Shown: piece after piece, positions 16,016 through 28,000 of the stretch
Layout: every line of letters begins with the position of its first letter
Position numbering within the stretch: the first letter of the stretch is position 1
Source of the DNA: Chitinophaga pinensis
GTDB taxonomy: Bacteria > Bacteroidota > Bacteroidia > Chitinophagales > Chitinophagaceae
Direction of reading: 5' to 3'
DNA: 64,000 bases
NCBI GenBank assembly: GCA_945876095.1
Contig: CAMCMP010000017.1
Coordinates: 1 to 64,000, forward strand
Made by a program: the position numbers and the translations under genes
The notes under the pieces: generated by a model
What the model saw: only the letters and a program-made list of their open reading frames with translations
Database searches by the model: none
Told to the model about the DNA's origin: nothing

Positions 16016-17437
16016 ATGAATCCTAAATTCTTTATTTTAGTTATTTCCGTATTTTTTATTTCCCTTTTACCCAGTCCAGCTCTATCTCAAAATGCGGTCG
16101 ATAGCCTAATTAGAAATCTACAGAATTTTCAATCGCAAGGAGTAACCATCAATCCAAATAAGTTCGAGCTCAAAATTGTTACCCTGCCAATTGAAATGAA
16201 TTGTAATGTTGGTGCACACCACTATTTATGGTTCAAAAATAAATTAGTCATTCAAATAGATGGCTCGGGAAAGCTTTTTGAAATTAACCCGGGAAAAAGC
16301 CCAATAAGAATAGATAAAACATGTTATGAAGGATACAGTTTTAAGGCTTTCAATTTTGTGTACCAAGATACTTTATATAGTTTGGGCGGTTACGGATTTT
16401 GGGTAGACAATGGTCTTTTGAGATGTTATGATGAAAAAAATGGGGTTTGGTATATTGCTACAACAAAAAAAACTTTAGCATTTAATACCAATTCTGTAAA
16501 ATTTTATCATGATTTAGAAGATAAAAAAATATATCTAATTTACCAGAATCCACCACTAGCTGCTACCGATAATTCACAGGAGAAAAATCTAACCTTTTAC
16601 GTTCAGTGCCTTGATATGAAAACCAAAACCTGGTGGAATGATCCAATGCTTTTCAACAAAGCACTAGAAGGTAAATTAAAAAACTTGGAAGAATTTAATC
16701 GGGCAGTATTTAATACCCGACAAGGACTTTTACTAGACCTAGAAGGAGAGTTCAAAATTTTTGATTTCAAGAACAATAAGTTTAAGGACATTCGGCATGA
16801 TAAGAAAATCAATATATTCAATTCAACTTATAAGCCCTTTAACAAAATTTACTATAGCAAAGACAGCTCAATACATATCTTAAATAGTGAAACAGGCGAA
16901 ATTGATAGCATACCCTTTGGCAATGAAGACATTATAAACACCAATATTCCTATTTATTTGCCTCTTCCAAAAAATGAAAATTTAGATGACAGATCAAAAT
17001 ATTTAATATCAGCAATTGCCATTATTTTACTTTTGATTGGATTTTTTATTTTTCAATTTAAAAAGATGAGGGAAAATATAAAAGTGCTAACGCTCAAATT
17101 AGAATCTAATAAAAATTCGAAAATTTCAATTCAAAATCAACAATCGTTTAAAGCCAATTTGACCGAAGATGAAAATAAGTTAATTACTCTTATAATCAAC
17201 AATAGTATGGAGGGCTTGATGACATCGGTTAATCAGATGAACCAAGTAATGCAAATAGAAAAAAAGTCAATTAAAATTCAAAATAATTTGCGTGCGTCAA
17301 TGGTGTTGATGATCAACAAAAAATTTATGGTATATAGTGGCACTCAAGATGAGCTGCTAGAAAAGAGACGCACTGAATTTGATAAACGATTCTTTGAATA
17401 CACCATACAACGAAAATATCTTAGTAAGATTAAATAA
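16016..17437 (+). CDS. Membrane-anchored beta-propeller protein with cytoplasmic tail
   Basis: 473 aa. A signal peptide (to about ALSQ, residue 25) is followed by a periplasmic beta-rich region of about 300 residues, with Kelch/propeller-like strands (DTLYSLGGYGFWV, KNGVWY, KIYLIYQ). A transmembrane helix follows at about residues 323-342, then a coiled coil and a basic cytoplasmic tail. The tail (LTEDENKLITLIINNS...KKSIKIQNNLRASMVLMINKKF) resembles the C-terminal winged-helix-like segment of Bacteroidota membrane-tethered regulators that couple a propeller sensor to DNA binding. The key residues look degenerate, so regulator function is uncertain. No sigma or kinase partner is adjacent. Confidence 0.6.
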   Translation: MNPKFFILVISVFFISLLPSPALSQNAVDSLIRNLQNFQSQGVTINPNKFELKIVTLPIEMNCNVGAHHYLWFKNKLVIQIDGSGKLFEINPGKSPIRIDKTCYEGYSFKAFNFVYQDTLYSLGGYGFWVDNGLLRCYDEKNGVWYIATTKKTLAFNTNSVKFYHDLEDKKIYLIYQNPPLAATDNSQEKNLTFYVQCLDMKTKTWWNDPMLFNKALEGKLKNLEEFNRAVFNTRQGLLLDLEGEFKIFDFKNNKFKDIRHDKKINIFNSTYKPFNKIYYSKDSSIHILNSETGEIDSIPFGNEDIINTNIPIYLPLPKNENLDDRSKYLISAIAIILLLIGFFIFQFKKMRENIKVLTLKLESNKNSKISIQNQQSFKANLTEDENKLITLIINNSMEGLMTSVNQMNQVMQIEKKSIKIQNNLRASMVLMINKKFMVYSGTQDELLEKRRTEFDKRFFEYTIQRKYLSKIK

Positions 17438-17477
17438 GTGTGATCTTCAAAAAGTTGAAGGCGCCATTTTGCTATAG

Positions 17478-17877
17478 CCTGAAATTTCCTTCGGAATAGA
17501 GTCATTTTACTTTTTTTTCTTGTTGCAAAAAAGTAAAAAAATTAATCCGCCGCTACGGATGCATGTACTTTAAAGTAACGCTGCGTTTTAATTTAGCCTT
17601 AGTAAAGTTGATCATCAAAAAGTTGTAACCACTCATTCATTGAGGCCCTCGAATAAAAAGTGCTAGAAATATAAAATGTCAGCCGTTAAAAAATCAAGGC
17701 TGTTTGAGCCGGCATGCCATTTAAAGTAAAATACACTGCCGGCGAGTTCCTTGATTTTAGGCTGACATTTTATATTTCAGCCTTTTTATTCGCAGGCTTG
17801 ATTTTTTTTGTTACTTTTTTTTATCAAGAAAAAAAAGTAAAAGCACTCTATTCCAAATAAAATTCAAAGCTTAAGTT
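17478..17877. repeat. Fold-back (MITE-like) repeat, copy 1
   Basis: About 400 bp with inverted ends (ctgaaatttcc...ggaatagagt on the left, actctattcc on the right). The core folds into a long nested hairpin: cgaataaaaag/ctttttattcg (17650-17660 with 17781-17791), an 18-bp arm (17667-17684 with 17760-17777) and an aaaatcaagg/ccttgatttt arm. A second hairpin occupies 17811-17840. A related copy lies at 60398-60762. No transposase is present. Confidence 0.75.
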
Positions 17878-17953
17878 GTTTTACTAAAAAGCAATACGAA
17901 TTGTATGGTTATTAATCATTTGACTTATTATCCGGTAGTTCTAGATCAATTTT

Positions 17954-17980
17954 ATTTATTCGAGGGCGTTGCTGAATAAG
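17954..17980 (-). repeat. Inverted fragment of the fold-back repeat
   Basis: 27 bp complementary to the cattcagcaacgccctcgaat region found at 60520-60550 in copy 2 and in altered form near 17640. It shows that the element extends, or was once duplicated, toward the porP/sprF-like gene. Confidence 0.5.
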
Positions 17981-18047
17981 CGTCAACTAGATACTCTCAC
18001 TGAAGAATCATCTATTTGTTTATGGGATGAAATTGAAATAAGCTTGC

Positions 18048-19076
18048 TTATCTCCAAGGGCATGGAACTGGGCTCTTAACTCTAACGGGAGAGCGGAAAA
18101 CGAGCGAAAACTCAAAGGTCTGAAGTGGCCCTAAATCTGTTTTAGAAGTAGAAATATTGATGTCGTAACTAATGCCTGCCTGCATCACTCCATAACTTAA
18201 CCCAATGTAAGGTGAAATGGCTTGCTTATGTCGATACCATATACCGGTATTAATCATAGTAGGTTCTTCATCTTCCACGGTATTGCCTACCATATTACCT
18301 ATATTGAATCCAAGTGAATAGGTACTAAAATATTTTTCAAATGAAAACAAGGCGTTTGCATTGAAAGTAGTTCTTTCGCCCAAATAGGATTGAAAGTCGG
18401 TATGAAAATTAAATCTAGGTGGGTCCAGTTGCGTTGGATCCTGCAAAGAGGTTCTTACAGAACTAAGAAACTGATAACAGGCCAATCCCATTTCAAGATT
18501 AGCAACTTCCGTTTTATAAGAATAGGTTACCCCTCCAAAAACAGAACTATAGGGCTTAACATTTGATAAATTGGTTTCAAAAGTTGGTAAGGCTCGATTA
18601 AAACCTGAAGAAGAAATTTGCTGAGAAAAAGAAAGTTGCGAATAGTCTATGACTGTATTATTAAAGGACCCACCTAGCCCTCCTGCTATTGAATGGGCAT
18701 CTTCAGGATCAAGACTAATATGAGAACTAAACGCTAAATTAAATGAGTTATTTTTATACGCTCCGCCTAAACCCTGATCTTGAACAAACATAACACCAGC
18801 CCCTAAATAATTATTTTCATTTCCTTTCTGTTTGAGCAATTTGCCGTCCATTGAAACGGAGGTAGTATTCAGTGGATCTACAGCCGCGCTAATCCATTGG
18901 TTTCTTCTCACCGCCATTATACGCCAACTCGAGTATCCATTTCCTGCCAATGCAGGATTGATGCTCAAAGGTGAAGCAAAGTACTGAGATAAAACAGGTG
19001 CTTGTGCAAATATTCGAATAGAAAATGCACAGCAAACCATCATCGCAATACAATAATATTTAAACGGTTTTTGCAT
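18048..19076 (-). CDS. PorP/SprF family type IX secretion outer-membrane protein
   Basis: 342 aa. A signal peptide (to about IFAQ) is followed directly by the family hallmark QYFASPLSINPALAG, then WRIMAVRRNQW, and about 14 predicted beta strands ending in an aromatic-containing strand (FEFSLVFRSP), consistent with an outer-membrane beta barrel. PorP/SprF proteins bind T9SS type B cargo and are needed for its secretion and surface attachment, as SprF is for SprB. It lies 13 bp after the giant type B gene on the same strand, so it is very likely its dedicated partner. There is no clear terminator right after it; the fold-back repeat follows. Confidence 0.9.
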   Translation of the reverse strand: MQKPFKYYCIAMMVCCAFSIRIFAQAPVLSQYFASPLSINPALAGNGYSSWRIMAVRRNQWISAAVDPLNTTSVSMDGKLLKQKGNENNYLGAGVMFVQDQGLGGAYKNNSFNLAFSSHISLDPEDAHSIAGGLGGSFNNTVIDYSQLSFSQQISSSGFNRALPTFETNLSNVKPYSSVFGGVTYSYKTEVANLEMGLACYQFLSSVRTSLQDPTQLDPPRFNFHTDFQSYLGERTTFNANALFSFEKYFSTYSLGFNIGNMVGNTVEDEEPTMINTGIWYRHKQAISPYIGLSYGVMQAGISYDINISTSKTDLGPLQTFEFSLVFRSPVRVKSPVPCPWR

Positions 19077-19089
19077 ATAATTATTTAGA

Positions 19090-22000
19090 TCATCTCAATA
19101 ATAAGGTTTGGCCTTTTCTCTCTACCACTTTTCCATCAGTACCCACCCCTGTTGCTACCCAAATATAAATTCCCATCGGCATAGGCGACCCACTCAAGTT
19201 TCCATTCCAACCAGCATCATAATTCTTAGTTTCATACATCAACTGATTCTGACGATTGTATACTTTTAAATAACGGAATTCTTTAATTCCAGCCAAGTAA
19301 GGGAATAATAGATCATTGACTCCATCCCCATTTGGTGTAAAGGACTTTGGCACTAATATATCCACTAGCTTATCATCAAATACTCTTACCAGCAATGAAT
19401 CATGTGTTACACATCCTGCAGGTGAAATTAGATTTACTACATATTGCTGAGTTGATGCAAAACTAAAGTTTACTTTAGCACTGTCTCGATTACTAATTCC
19501 CCATGAAGGTGTCCAACGATATTTATAATTAGGAATAGAGCGAACACTGATTGGTGTAATAACTGATTTATAAGCACTAACAGAAGGCATTGTAATACCT
19601 GCGATTGGTACTTGAATATCTACAGTAGTATCTAGTATCACAGAAGCAGCTGAACAGTTTAACTGTGTTGCTTTTAATGTAATATGATAATTACCGCCTG
19701 TAGCATAGGTATTTACACTGTTAAAGCTAGTTTGAATATTTCCATCTCCAAAATCCCATAACCAATTCGTTATTCCAATAGAGCTTGTGTCTGTTAGATT
19801 GGTCAACACCATTGGTGTATTTACACAATAAGTATTGTAAGAAAGTTTTAATATCGGCTTAACAATTTTATACAACATGTAGGTCGATGACAAGGTGTCT
19901 GAACAACCTACACTATTGGTTAGAATTGCATTGTATCGACCAGGCAGACTAGTAAATAAACTGTCTTTTGTTGCACCGGGTATTAATACTCCATTCAGCA
20001 TCCATTTAAATGTAGGAGAATCAGGAGAAACAATTCGCATCGTATCCACCACATTATTACATAAATAATTACCATGGTTAGAATAAATTGTTCCTGTTGG
20101 CGATGGTTTAATTATCTGTGTAAAATAGCTAGTGTCGGATTTATTGACACAACCGGCATTGGATACATTGGTAAAACTAAACCTACGCATACTGTTGGCA
20201 ACAGCATCTGGTAGACGCAATAAATAGGGTGCCTGAGAAATACCACTAATGGTTAGCGGCGCTTTGCTATCTTCTCTATAGGTAAAGCTCCATGGAGACT
20301 GACCGCTAAAGTTGATCGTAAGAGTATCTGCAGGATATTTACAAACGTTGCTATTGCCTGTAATAATCGTTCTTGGTAAAGGCAAAACAGTAACCGTAGC
20401 ATCAAACTGATTGCTTACACAACCAGAATTATTAGCCGTTACTTTATAAACTGCTACCCCATTTGATAAGGTTAAGTTGGTCAATACCTGTTTCACAGAA
20501 TCTTTTCCTTGTACTTCATTACTAATACCAAATATTGAATTTACCGGAGTTACAGAAGGAAGCGCCCAAGTGTAGGTAGTTCCTCTTGGTGCATTCACTG
20601 GGGTAGTATTAAATGCTGTGCCACTGCATATTTCAGCAGCCTGATTATTGAATACAGGCATTTGAACTCCTACGCCAACAGTAAGAATAAATGGTGCGCC
20701 AACGCAAGTACCTGCTACAGGTGTAATGTTATAAAATACTTTCGCCGACGCATTCGTTGAATTAATAAGGTTTAAATTAATATTACTTGATGGCGAAACC
20801 TGAGCCGATGTTCCCATTACTGCCCCAAAAGGTGTAACCGTAGGTGGATTCCAACTATATTTTGTTCCAATTGGAACTGGTGAAGGATTAATAGTTATTG
20901 GAGTTCCAGAACAGGTGCTATCCTTTATGTCGCTAATGATAGGAGTTGGATTTATTGATACCGTCAAATTAAATGTATTACCCGCACATGTTCCTGTAGA
21001 AGGAGTAACAACATAAGTGGCTGTATTTAAAATATTATTCGTACTCGATAAGGTTTGTGTAATATTAGCTTGGCCAACCGATTGAGCAGATCCTCCAGTA
21101 AGACTGTTAGAAGGAACTGAAATTGGATTAGACCAAGTATAAGTAGTACCCGTAGGCGCTACATCTGGAACAAAACTAAATATAGAACCACTACAGATAT
21201 TAGTCAGCGTTTGATTCGCCACCACTGGCAATGGTCTTAGCGTAACTGCCAATTTAAATGGCACCCCTTCGCAAGTTCCTGCTCTAGGAGTAATGGTATA
21301 ATTTGCAGTTGCTGCCACCAAAGTTTGACTAGTCAGTGTTTGAATAAATGTAGGCTGATAAACTGTTTGTGCAGTACCTCCTGTTAAACTTCCATTAGGA
21401 ATATACACTGGTGTACTCCATATATATTCTGTACCAGTTGGTGTAGCAATCACAGGCAACGTAAACGGTGAATTACTACACGCAATGATTGACTGATTTG
21501 AAATAGATGGCGCTGGTTTTACAGGAACCGTTACCGCCTGAGTAGATGAACAACCATTAACAGTAAGTGTATAATTATATTCTACAACCACCAAGTTATT
21601 GGATGTATTAACCAATCGCTCTAATGGATTATAAGTACCAGTTGCAGCCGTATTACTTATAGACGCCTGAACCACCCTAGACCAATTAAAAACTGTTCCA
21701 GTAATATCAGCCGTTGGGAAATAACTAAACAATTCGCCGCTACAAATAGCCGGACGATCATTCAAGCTGGTTAATGATGGTATTGGGTTTACAGTAACTT
21801 TTACAATTTGAGTTTCATTACATTCACTATTGGTAACTAGGCTATAAACATAGGTAACTTCAATAGGTGCGGTGGTAATATTGATCAATCGCTCATTCGG
21901 ATTATTTGTTCCAATAGCGGATGGATTACTAATTCCTGCCATCACATTTCTTGTCCATTGGAATCTGGTGCCCGCAGTGCTACTAGTAGGCGTATAAGAG

Positions 22001-25000
22001 AATATATCGCCGCTACAGATTGCAGTTGGATTAGAAGTGCTTGATAATCTGGTAGCGGGATTTACCACTACAGTAATATTAAACGGCGATCCAATACAAG
22101 TTCCAACCTTAGGCACTACCGTGTAGTAAGCTTGTGCAGCTAGCGTAGTGGTGTTACTCAATAATTGTGATATACTCAATTGAGGCGAAGACTGCAAGGA
22201 CGCTCCACTCAAGGTGCCAAAAGGAGCTATCACTGGTGTAGTCCAGGTATATTGAGTTCCGAAAGGAACCGGTGACGGAATAACCGAGAACGATTCTCCA
22301 GAACAAATAGTTCTTGTTTGATTGGCTACAGTTGGTGTTGGATTAACAGGAACGGTTACTTTAAAGCTAGTACCGGTACATCCAAATGCAACTGGAGAAA
22401 CCAGGTATTCAACTGTATTAGCCAGGTTATTAGTGATCGTCAATGTTTGACTTATTTGAGCTTGACCCTGTTGAGGGCTGATACCCTGAATACCTGTTGA
22501 CGGAGTTGCAGATGGAATACCCCATGAATAAAGTATACCTGTAGGAACGCTGGTTGGTGTTAAAACAAAAGGCGACCCACTACAAATTGGCGCTAAAACT
22601 GTGTCCCTCAAAGAAGGAATCGGATTAACTATTGCAGTTAATGTAAAGTCATTACCCTGACACAGTTCAGCTATCGGGGTAATAGTATAAGTTGCAACTG
22701 CAGGGTACAGACTTGCATTACTCAATGTTTGTGTAATATTACTTTGTGATGCGCCCAAGGTTGATCCTCTAATGATTTGCACAGGATTGCTTAAAGGGGC
22801 AACAGACCAAGAATAAGCAGTACCAAGCGGTGCATTAGGCGGGGTTATTACAAAGGTTTCATTGCTACAAGAGGTATTGGTTTGTGGTGCAATAGTAGGC
22901 AAAGGTTTTATAGCCACTGAAAGTTCTTGTGTGCTAGAACATCCATTTGCTGAGACTGTATAAGTATATCCAACAAAAACCTTACTAGATGAAACGTTTG
23001 CTAATATCTCATTTGGATCACCCAAGCCAGTTCCTTTTGCATTACTTATTCCTGGTACAATATTTCTAACCCAATTAAATACTGCCCCTGTTGTGCTAGA
23101 AGTAGGTGTATAATTAAATACCAACCCACTACATTGTGCTGCAATGGTAGTGGTGCTAGTTAATACTGGGGTAGGGTTTACCCATACATTTACATTCTGA
23201 GTTTTTGTACAAGCAGCACCTGTTGAAAGTGTATACGTGTATACCACTTGAACTGGAGAGGCAGTTGTATTCAATAATTTTTCACTTGGGTTACCTGTTC
23301 CAGATCCAGATGCATTATTTATTCCAGACACAGCGGCTCTTGTCCAGTTGAAAGTGGTACCTAGTGTAGTACTGGTTGGAGTATAACTAAATAGTGTATT
23401 ACTACAAATTGCTGGAGGACTCAAGGATGAACTTAAAGTAGTTCCAGGATTCACTATTACATTAATATTGAAAGAAAGGCCAATACAACTAGCTGTTTTC
23501 GGAACAACCACATAAGCAGCTTGAGCAGGTAAATTGGTTGTGTTCGCCAATGTTTGAGAAAAATTAGTTTGACCCGAAGGCTGACTAGAGCTACCGCTAA
23601 TGGTTCCTAATGGCGTTTGAGTTGGGCTTGCCCAAGTATAGGTAGTACCAGTAGGAACTGATTCCGGAGTAACGATAAACGGAATTTCAGAACAGACACT
23701 TAATTCTTTATTAGATACTACTGGAGTTGGATTAACAGGGACTACCAATTTAAAATTAGTTCCAGAGCATCCCTCTGCTGAAGGACTTATTGTGTATTCA
23801 GCTGAATTGACAACTAAATTTGTCATTGTCAGCACTTGACTAATGGTTGACCTTTCAACCTGTGCCGTTCCGCCACTTAAACCTGCTATGGGTGTGATCA
23901 CTGGATTACCCCAAGAAAAAACAGTAGTAGAAGGAATGCCTGTTGGAACAAAGCTGAAAGCTGTTCCGCTACAAACTGCGGGCAGTGTGCTATTTGCAAT
24001 AACTGGTATTGGGTTCACTTTCACCACTAGATTAAATGGATTGCCAAAACAACCATCCGTAGAAGGAGTAACACTATAGGTAGCAGTTCCAGATAGCGTT
24101 GGAGATGAATTGCCAAGAGTCTTGCTAATATTAGGCTGTAATGAACCAACAGCGCCTGATCCAGTTACACCAGTCAAAATATTCAATGGGTAACTGACCG
24201 GTTCAGCCCATGTATACTTAGTTCCAGCTGGAACTAAATCTGGTTCTACTATAAAAGTAGCCCCGCTACAAATGGTAGCAGATTTAGCCAAAACAACGGG
24301 TACTGGTTTTACTATAACCGTTATGATTTGCTCACTAGAACATCCATTGGCTGTCATAGAATAATTATAATCAACAGAAATATTTGCTAGCGTAGTATTG
24401 ATAAGTTTTTCATTTGGATTATCTGTTCCAGACTCTGCAGCATTCGCAATACCAGGAATGATGCTTCTTGACCACCTAGTCGTACTTCCAATTGTATTTG
24501 ACAGGGGTGAATAAGTGAATACATTACCACTACAAATTGAAGTGATAGCAGTTGAACTTGAAAATATAGGAGTTGGATATACATCAACAGTTACGTTCTG
24601 TGTATTCGTACATCCTCCTGAAGTGGTAAATGTATACACATAAACAACGGGCTTTTTAATAGTAGTTGTATTAATCAAAGTTTCATTTGGATTGCCTGTG
24701 CCAGCACCTGCTCCATTACTAATACCAGTAACAATTGCTCTTGTCCAATTATAGTTAATCACTGTATTGGTATTACTTACTGGAGTATAACTAAAAATGG
24801 TATTACTACAAATTGCTGGAGGCGATAAAGTACTGGTCAATTCTGGAAATGGCGATACCGTTACATTTATTAAGAATGTTGTACCTACACAGGCTAGGTT
24901 AGATGTAGTAGAGGATGGAATGACTGTGTACGTTAACGTTGCATCTAAAGCGGTATTATTATATAGGCGTTGGGTAATATTCGGTGCTGCTGTAAGCTGT

Positions 25001-28000
25001 GCTACTCCGCCAGTAATAGCCCCTGCACTAAGTTGTACAGGCTGTGCCCAAGTATAGGTAGTACCCGTTGGCACTGCATCTGGAGTAACTAAGAAAGTTG
25101 ACCCACTACAAATAGTTTTATTCTGTGTAACAATTCGAGCTATAGGGTTCACATTAACGGTTACAGTAAATGTATTTCCATCACAATCATTTGCCCTAGG
25201 AGTTACGGTGTATACCACAGTAGACTGAATAATACCCGTATTAATCAAGGTTTGGCTTATGGAAGTTTGCAATGTACTTGCATTACCCCCAGTAACAGTT
25301 CCCAATGGACTTATTGAAGGACTATTCCACGAATAGGTAGTACCCGCTGGTAGGCCGGTCGGTGTATAAGAAAAAGTAGCCCCACTACAAATTGTTAGAG
25401 TGGCATTGCTAACCGCTGGCGGTATCGGATTGACCGTTACGGATACAGTAAACGGTGCGCCTTCACAAAGATTAGCAGTAGGAGTAACTATATAAGTTAA
25501 TATGCCTGGAGTAGTGGTAGTATTAGTCAAAACCTGACTCACTGAAGCTTGCGCACTCATAGCAGATCCGCCAGTTACTGCCGATGGTGGATTACTAGTA
25601 GGTAACACCCAAGTGTAAGTTGTACCTGTTGGTACATTGGTAGGAGCTACTACAAATGCTTCTCCACTACAAATAGTTTTAGACTGCGGTGAAGCAACCA
25701 CTGGAACTGGTTTTACAATTACCGAAACAATGGTGTCGCTCGAACAAGCATTGGCAGCAATGGTATATTTATAGTAAACGGTTATATTCGATGTGGTGGT
25801 ATTATAAAGAATTTCCCTAGGATTTCCTGCACCCGTTGCAGCCAAATTACTGATACCAGTAATTGCCTCCCTGGTCCAAGTGGTTGTAAAACCAGTAGTG
25901 TTTGATGAAGGTGAAAAATCAACTGTACTTCCATTACAAATTGGAGTAAGCACCATGGATGCATTAGATAATACAGGCGTTGGGTTTACCACTACAGTAA
26001 CCGTTTGTACTTTGATACAATTACCTGCTGTATTTAAAGTATAAATATAATCAACAGGTATTGGCGCAGTGGTAGTGTTAATCAATGTCTCCATAGGGTT
26101 ACCAGTACCCGTTGCCGCAGCATTTGATATTCCAGCTTTCGATGCTCTTGTCCAATTGAAACTTGTACCAGGGGTAACAGTGGCAGTTGGAGTATAACTA
26201 AACAATGATTTGCTACAAACTGCAGTAGGCGTTAGACTGCTAGTCAATTCAGTTAACGGGTTTACAGTAACATTTACTAAGAATTTATTAGGTGCAGTAC
26301 AAGTGCCTGTTAGAGAAGTAGCGGTAGCTGTTACCAAATACTGAACCACCGACTGAGCGAAAGTAGTATTGGTAAGTGTCTGGGAAATATTAGTCACTGG
26401 GGTATACTTAGCATTTGCTCCTACAATACTTCCAGTAGGTGTTTGCACAGGTATATCCCAAACATAGGTAGTTCCTTCTGGAACCAATGAAGGCGTAACA
26501 GAGAAGGTCCCTCCAGAACAAATAGTTGTCAATTGAGTGGGAATATCAGGCACAGGGTTTACAGTCAATCTCACTTTAAAATTGGTACCCGGACACCCAT
26601 TTGCTAAAGGGGTTACATCATATTCTACTTCCGCTGGCGAGGTGGTTAAATTTTTAAGTATCGAACTATTAATGGTTGTCTGCAATGTTTTAGCATCCGT
26701 TCCAGTAACAGAATTAGATGGAGTGATAATAGGATTGTTCCATGAATAGGTTGTTCCAATTTGTGGAACAGTAGGCGTATAAACGAAAGTATTACCACTA
26801 CAAATTGGCGGTGCAGTCAAAGTTCCAGTAGAAGCCGTTGGAATTGGATTAACCGTTACTTCCACTATAAATGGATTACCTGGGCAGCCATCGGTACTCG
26901 GTGTTACAGTGTATTTTAATACTGCCGGATTATTAGTGGAATTAAACAATGGTTGGCCAATAGTGGTTTGAGAAGTTCGTGAAATTCCGCCAGTAGCAAC
27001 TCCTGTTGAAATATTTACAGGATCACCCCAACTATACACTGTACCTGCTGGCACTTTTGTAGGAACAGCGCTAAAAGTTGAACCACTACATATAGTAGTC
27101 GTTATTTTACTAACCACTGGTACAGGCTTTACCACCATCGTTACTACCTGAGTACTAGAGCAACCTGTTGAGGATTTTATTACAGTAAAAGTATAAGGAA
27201 CATTTACAGCAGTGGTTAAAGTATCTACCAATATTTCTGCAGGACTAATAGCACTACCGGTAATTGAACGGTCGTAGGTTCCGCTAGCTCCTAAATTACT
27301 TATTCCGTATACAGCATCCCTTTGCCATGTAAACCTAGAGCCAGGGTCAATACTAGAGATTGGGGTAAAAGTAAAAGTGCTGCCACTGCATTGTACCAAT
27401 GGGGTTAAACTAATTAGTAATGGCGTAGGATTTACAATTACAGTAACCGTTTGGATATTAGGGCAATTAACTGCTGTGGTATTTAGTGCATATTGATATT
27501 CAACTGGTATGGGCGAAGAGGTGGTATTGATCAAAATTTCATTGATACTACCTATCCCTGCACTTTCTGCATTACTGATTCCCGTGACTGTTTTCCTAGA
27601 CCAGTTTAATACTGAACCTGCCACCCAACCGCTTGGGTTATATTGGAAAGCAGTTCCACTACAAATCGCATTAGGAGTAGTAGTACTGCTTAACCTAGGG
27701 GTTGGGTTTACCTTTACAGTTACTATTTCTGTATTTGAACATCCATTAGAGGTAACTGTAAATGCATATTGAACCGAAACCTGACTAGTAAAAGAGTTGT
27801 TAGTAAGGATTTCACTTACCCTATTCGTATTAGTTCCAACGGTCAACGCTTCCTGAATAGATGATTGATAAAGTCTTTTCCATGAATAAGAAGGTGAACT
27901 TGCTTCGCTATATGCATCGTATGTAAAGAGGGTCCCACTGCAAATATCAGGTGGGGTAATTGTTGATTTAAGCGCAATACTGGCAGCAGCAGGTTTTACT

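Larger units (their letters stand above)
17438..18047. other. Gene-free region filled by a fold-back repeat
   Basis: 610 bp without a gene between the propeller gene and the porP/sprF-like gene (convergent). Most of it is the repeat at 17478-17877, plus an inverted fragment of that repeat at 17954-17980. Confidence 0.7.

Noticed and set aside
17478..17877. Insertion sequence with transposase
   Set aside because: Inverted ends are present but no transposase reading frame; only a non-autonomous fold-back element can be claimed.
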